DNA of 64,000 nucleotides from Zingiber officinale (taxonomy: Eukaryota; Streptophyta; Magnoliopsida; Zingiberales; Zingiberaceae), in contig NC_056004.1 in assembly GCF_018446385.1 (NCBI RefSeq), positions 30,200,492 through 30,264,491 on the forward strand, read 5' to 3'. Both the position numbers and the translations under genes were made by a program. Position 1 is the stretch's first letter. Every line of letters starts with the position of its first letter. Below, one piece after another: positions 59,401 to 64,000 of this stretch. The notes beneath the pieces are model-generated. The model saw only the letters and a list, made by a program, of their open reading frames with translations. It made no database searches and was not told where the DNA came from.

Positions 59401-61687
59401 TGTGATGTGGATATGTGTTAAGGACATAGGAGGAATTAGGAGGAAAGGGGAGGGCAATTTGGTCAAATCTGTTGGACCCTGTGGTAGTTTTGATGTGATC
59501 AACCAAGTTGGTTAGGTCCTGCGTTGTATTTGATCCCTGTGTCTGAGTGTGTAGGAGCTTAGGAGCACAGGAAGTCGAGCGGAAGACGCAGCTAGCGAGA
59601 AGGACGGCACGGGAAGGGAGCCGACGGGCTCGGTGCGTCCGAAGGACGAGAGAGCTGCGGAAGAGTACTCCGGTGGGCATGAAGAGCGTGCGCGGCGTTC
59701 GAGGGACGTTAAGCCGGGACGGAAGGCTACTCGAGGAAGGCCGGAAATTGGGTTTGGGTGAGCCCTATTTCGGTTGGCCACAATCACCCAAAAGATCGGA
59801 GCATCGGAAGTCGTAACAAGCTGGAAACGAAGTCAAAGGAGCTGAGCTGCCAGCTTGGAGGCGCCTCCGAGCGCCTTCAACAGGTTGAGCGCCTTGGCTG
59901 ATTGAAAGCACCTTCACTAGGTTGGGCGCCTTGACGATCAAAAGATTACTGGCGGATAAAGTTTTATCCGCTGACTCCCATGGAGGCGCCTTGGACCCTC
60001 GTTGGAGGCGCCTTGGAGCCTCGGGATAGGATTTCCAGGACCTATATAAAGGCCCCTGGAGCTAGGAATTCAACAACAACTCAAGCATTCAATCTATAGT
60101 GTTTCCTAGCAATAGTTCTGAGCTTTTGAAAGTGTAAAAGGCTTCTCCGCCTTCAGCAAAGGAGAGTTTCTTTTAGTGCGCTTCTATTGCCCTGGATTAA
60201 CAACCTCCTTGGTTGTAACCAGGTTAATTCTTTTGTGTCTTTCTTTTACTGTTTTATTATTTTGTTAACTATTGCACTAACTGAGTTGAAAGTACGAGGA
60301 GGGTATAGTTACTTTTTGTTTTCAGCAATTCACCCTCCTCTTGCCGGTCTCCGCTGCACCAACAAAATCACTGTAGCACCCTTTTAGGGTACTGTAGACC
60401 ACGAGCAGAGGGGGGCTTTTTCTATGGCTGCGTTTTTGCCGCCAAGCAACTAGGCCATTTTTTCTTCTTCTCACACTCTTCGCCAGTGTCGGCGCCGGCC
60501 GCCGGCCGCCGGCCTTCCCCTCTCCTCCTCTCCCACTCCTCCTCGCAACACCGCTGTCGGACTCCCCTCGTCCTCCTCGCGACACCGCCGCTGGACTCCT
60601 TCTCCTCCCCGTGTGACGCCGCCAACGGAGAGACCCGCTACTGCCCTTCTCCTCCTCGTCGGCGCCGACGCCGACTGCCACCTCTTCTCTCCCGCTCCTC
60701 ATGACTCTACCACTGGGCTGATTCGCCACTCCTCCTCTTCCCTGCGGACTCCGCCTCTCTTCCTCCTCGCGATGTCGTTGCCAACACAGCCGCTCCGTTG
60801 CCTCCGAGCACTTCTCGCTAGAGCCACCCCTCTCTCTCTCCCCTTCCCCTCGCCGGAGCCGCCTTAGAGCCATCCCCCTCTCCTCCTCTTGCCAGAACCA
60901 GCCAAGGAGGCACCACCTCCCCTTACATGGACAGCCGGAACCCATACTCGCGCTATCGGCTTCGCCGGAACCTCCTCCCCTGCAGCTGTTTCCAAGCACA
61001 GGTTCATCTACCATGGGCGGCCCTATGGTAGCTTATCTAGTGCCGTTCCCTATTCGTTGTGCCCTGGCCTTCGCGCTAATTGGTGTGCGTGTTGTGTCTC
61101 GACCTTCGCATTGATCTGATTTGTATGTCGTGTCCCGTCTTGTGAGTCGATAGTGTATTATTGTGGCATGCGTGTCGATCTCGTGTCCCGGCCTGCGTGC
61201 CGATCTCGCTTCCCGGCCTGCGTGCCGATTGTCGATCTTGTGTCCCAGCCTGCGTGCCGATCTCGTGTCCTGACCTGCAGCTTGTCTTCCGGATCCATAC
61301 CGCGTTCGACTCTGTGCCTCCAGACCCAGCTCCACATCCGACTCCCGTTCGTCTACTCTTCCGGGTCCCGACAACTCGAGCAGCGTCCCATCCGAGGGTG
61401 CCCCCTGGGCCAGGGTACGTTCTCCGTTCATATTCCATACATATTTTCATTATTTTATGGCTTAGTCTGTTATTTATATATGCGTTGGATCTACCTCGAG
61501 CCTCGGGGTACCAGGGACCGGGGAGACCCGGTCACTGGCTGCAGGTAGCGTTGACCGGAGGACTTCTGAAGACTTGGTCAACGTAGAAGCCATCTCAGCA
61601 TACCCCTCCTCTGGGACATCGCGACTCAGTCAACATCCCATCCACCTCGCCCGGCGGTCCGTCTGACTCAGCTTCCGGACGAGATCA
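59401..61687 (+). repeat. Element H, first LTR, split by solo LTR E
   Basis: It begins TGTGATGTGG after the polypurine tract and ends near GAGATCA. Without the inserted solo LTR E (59470-60364 plus its TSD) it is about 1388 bp, matching the second LTR (1391 bp). It contains GC-rich, Pro/Ser-codon-like sequence (60420-60870) and a 25-bp-type repeat 'TGTCCCGGCCTGCGTGCCGA' (61180-61275). I do not take the long open frames here as genes. Confidence 0.82.
59470..60364 (+). mobile_element. Solo LTR E, 895 bp
   Basis: It runs TGTTGGACCC...ACCAACA with a perfect TSD AAATC (59465-59469, 60365-60369). The uninterrupted sister LTR at 61811-61823 shows the empty site, TTTGGTCAAATCGCTGTAGC. It is related to solo LTRs D and K. 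TATA box CCTATATAAAGG is at 60041-60052, preceded by GGCGCCT-type motifs (59857-60025). Confidence 0.95.
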
Positions 61688-61749
61688 AATTTGGCTGGGT
61701 CTAATCAGTCGGACTTGCGCCTCCTTCGACTAGACTTGAAGGGGAGGCT
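61688..61749 (+). other. 62-bp remnant between two LTRs of element H
   Basis: AATTTGG, a possible remnant of the primer-binding site, is followed directly by the 3' internal end CTGGGTCTAATCAGTCGG and the polypurine tract GACTTGAAGGGGAGGCT. All other internal sequence is missing. Confidence 0.75.
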
Positions 61750-63140
61750 TGTGATATGGATATGTGTTAAGGACATAGGAGGAATTAGGAGGAAAGGGGA
61801 GGGCAATTTGGTCAAATCGCTGTAGCACCCTTTTAGGGTACTGTAGACCACGAGCAGAGGGGGGCTTTTTCTGTGGCTGCGTTTTTGCTCCGTCGCCGCC
61901 AAGCAACTAGGCTATTTTTTCTTCTTCTCACACTCTTCGCCGGTGTCGGCGTCGGCCGCCGGCCTTCCCCTCTCCTCCTCTCCCACTCCTCCTCGCTACA
62001 CCTCCGTCGGACTCCCCTCGTCCTCCTCACGACACCGCCACTGGACTCCTTCTCCTCCCCGTGTGACGCCGCCACCGGAGAGACCCGCTACTGCCCTTCT
62101 CCTCCTCGTCGGCGCCGACGCCGACTGCCACCTCTTCTCTCCCGCTCCATGCGACTCTACCACTGGGCTGATTCGCCGCTCTTCCTCTTCCCCGCGGACT
62201 CTGCCTCTCTTCCTCCTCGTGATGTCGCTGCCAACACAGTCGCTCCGCTGCCTCCGAGCACTTCTCGCCAGAGCCGCCCCTCTCTCTCTCCTCTTCCCCT
62301 CGCCGGAGCCGCCTCAGAGTCGTCCCCCTCTCCTCCTCTCGCCAGAACCAGCCAAGGAGGCACCACCTCCCCTTACATGGACAGCCGGAACCCATACCCG
62401 CGCTACCGGCTTCGCCGGAACCTCCTCCCCTGCCGGTGTTTCCAAGCATAGGTTCAGCTACCATGGACGACCCTATGGTGGCTTATTTGGTGTCGTTCCC
62501 TATTTGTTGTGCCTTGGCCTTCGCGTTAATTGGTGTGTGTGTGTTGTGTCCCGACCTTCGCATTGATCTGATTTGTGTGTCGTGTCCCGACTTGTGAGTC
62601 GATAGTGTATTATTGTGGTTTGCGTGCCAATCTCGTGTCCCGGCCTACGTGCCGATCTCGCTTCCCGGCCTGCGTGCCGATTGCCGATCTTGTGTCCCGG
62701 CCTACGTGCCGATCTCGTGTCCTGACCTGCAGCTTGTCTTCCGGATCCATACCGCGTTCGGCTCTGTGCCTCCAGACCCAGCTCCACATCCGACTCCCGT
62801 TCGTCTACTCTTCCGGGTCCCGACAACTCGAGTCGCGTCTCATCCGAGGGCGCCCCTCTGGGCCAGGGTACGTTCTCCGTTCATATTTCATACGCATTTT
62901 CATTATTTTATGGCTTAGTCTGTTATTTATATATGCGTTGGATTTGCCTCGAGCCTCGGGGTACCAGGGATCGGAGAAACCCGGTCACTGGCTGCAAGTA
63001 GCATTGACCGGAGGACTTCTGAAGACTTGGTCAACGTAGAAGCCATCTCAGCATACCCCTCCTTTGGGACATCGCGAGTCGGTCAACATCCCATCCACCT
63101 CGCCCGACGGTCTGTCTGACTCAGTTTCCGTACGAAATTA
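61750..63140 (+). repeat. Element H, last LTR
   Basis: It is 1391 bp, starts TGTGATATGG, and is collinear with and very similar to 59401-61687. The match ends at about 63140 (GAAATTA against GAGATCA). No target duplication partner was found because the left end of the element is missing. Confidence 0.8.
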
Positions 63141-63675
63141 CATACCTTGGTCTATATTTCACTTGACTCTCCAGTTCCTTCTTGTTGTACGCATCAACAC
63201 TTACCATCTCTCAAATTGTTCTTGTTTGTCCTTGGTGTTAGAGCAGCGTGATACTTGCACCTCTTCTTGGAATTTGACACCACCTTATAAGGATTATATG
63301 CCCAGTTCCAAGTAAAATAAACTCAAAATCTCACTTTATTATGGAGCACAACAAACAAGTTCTTCAGGACATGACACCTGAGTTGAGCATTAGTCCAATG
63401 AGTGGACCAATGGTACAGATACTTGTGGCGCCATCTTCGTTTTGAAATCACACCCAACTTTTTCTGTGTCACTGCAGCTTGGGGAGCAGGAAAAGCTGCA
63501 TGGAGGTTGATAGCTTATTGCCATGGGTTGACTTCGTGCTTGTTCCTCTTTTCTTCTTCCTTTTCAAAGTCCTTTTTATTTCAGTTCTATAACTGACTTC
63601 ATGTTCAGTAAATGCCACTCTTCAATTCCTAGCTTCCTTATAGAAAACCTTCTTTAACCTTGGGACGATTGAGCC
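63141..63675 (+). promoter_or_regulatory. Upstream region and leader of the SOSEKI gene
   Basis: About 535 bp lie between the transposon block and the ATG. They are non-repetitive and pyrimidine-rich near 63535-63580. No core promoter element stands out enough to assign. The last LTR of element H is therefore within about 0.5 kb of the start codon. Confidence 0.5.
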
Positions 63676-64000
63676 ATGGCAATTGCTTCCAGAGGGAGAG
63701 CTGAGCTTACTTCGAAGACGAGCGCAGAGAGTACAAAGGTGTGGACAGAGCCGAGGCCGAGACCAAAGGCTCAAGTGGTTTACTACGTCTCAAGGAATGG
63801 CAACCTCGACCAACCTCATTTCATGGAGGTTCCTTTCTCCTCTGCGGAAGGGCTCTACCTCAGAGGTAATGGGTATTGTAAAACATCATCAAAATTTCTT
63901 GTAATCATTTCAACGAGCGATTTGTTTGCAGATGTCATCAGCCGTCTCCATGTTCTCAGAGGCCGGGGCATGGCGGACATGTACTCCTGGTCTTGCAAAA
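63676..64000 (+). CDS. SOK: SOSEKI (DIX-like domain) polarity protein, 5' part
   Basis: Exon 1 is 63676-63865 (phase 1) with donor AGAG|GTAATG, and exon 2 starts at 63932 after TTTGTTTGCAG and runs off the window. The readable protein is about 86 aa: a basic N-terminus (MAIASRGRAELTSKTSAEST), then the SOSEKI DIX-like domain with KAQVVYYVSRNGNLDQPHFM, EVPFSSAEGLYLRDVISRL and RGRGMADMYSWSCK. SOSEKI proteins polymerise through this domain and mark cell corners or edges in plant embryos and roots, giving polarity that guides division orientation (known from Arabidopsis and land plants). The rest of the protein, including regions that fix membrane position, is outside the window. Confidence 0.93.
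   Translation, partial: MAIASRGRAELTSKTSAESTKVWTEPRPRPKAQVVYYVSRNGNLDQPHFMEVPFSSAEGLYLRGNGYCKTSSKFLVIISTSDLFADVISRLHVLRGRGMADMYSWSCK

Noticed and set aside
60322-62566. Ser/Pro- or Arg/Gly-rich ORFs up to 230 aa in both copies
   Set aside because: They lie in the LTRs of element H, are open on both strands through base composition, and differ between the copies by frame breaks.
56847-63140. Element H as a complete LTR element with target duplication
   Set aside because: The left LTR is missing and the 5 bp after 63140 (CATAC) has no partner at a plausible left edge.

Overview
This is nuclear DNA from a flowering plant. It shows interrupted genes with GT-AG introns, CACTA, Harbinger, copia and gypsy transposons, and tRNA-derived SINEs. 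The GC-rich coding exons and the retrotransposon style suggest a monocot, perhaps of the ginger order; that placement is inference, not proof. I see no rRNA gene, no standalone tRNA gene, no CRISPR array and no viral or bacterial gene.

Four host genes are supported. (1) A plastid geranylgeranyl diphosphate synthase on the minus strand (6686-7823, 2 exons, 347 aa). (2) A MYND zinc-finger/PDCD2 C-terminal-domain protein on the plus strand (ATG 30670 to stop 36446, 10 coding exons, 399 aa), with a probable upstream non-coding exon. (3) A CCT-motif transcriptional regulator on the minus strand (41924-42814, 3 exons, 242 aa). (4) The 5' part of a SOSEKI polarity-protein gene on the plus strand (from 63676, running off the window). 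They look like independent genes and show no functional grouping.

Transposons make up most of the rest. 1-5051 is the 5' part of a decayed CACTA element, interrupted by a solo LTR (715-2674). 9269-26388 is a 17-kb nest: a gag-only copia element (B, minus) holds a younger gag-only copia element (A, 10395-17525) and a Harbinger-type element carrying an EXO70 gene fragment (17537-18821) in its left LTR, and a solo LTR (23340-24374) and a second Harbinger-like element (25242-26133) in its right LTR. The PDCD2 gene carries a foldback element, a SINE, a solo LTR and a short retroposon in its introns. 44043-63140 is a second transposon block: solo LTRs at 44043-44993 and 45231-47047, a gypsy-derived element (47090-56840) whose pol region is replaced by about 4.5 kb of degenerate tandem repeats, then a related element ending in two LTRs only 62 bp apart (59401-63140). 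Exact 5-bp target-site duplications (TSDs) fix the limits of most insertions.

The most unusual signals are these. The two LTRs of element A are nearly identical except in an array of GGATCGATCC palindromes, where the palindromes are kept but the spacers differ. Several different LTR families carry short palindromic or tandem arrays just upstream of the TATA box. Two different Harbinger-like elements sit at exactly the same position (252 bp from the end) in the two LTRs of element B. Tandem units at 56.9-57.8 kb can each fold into three small hairpins.
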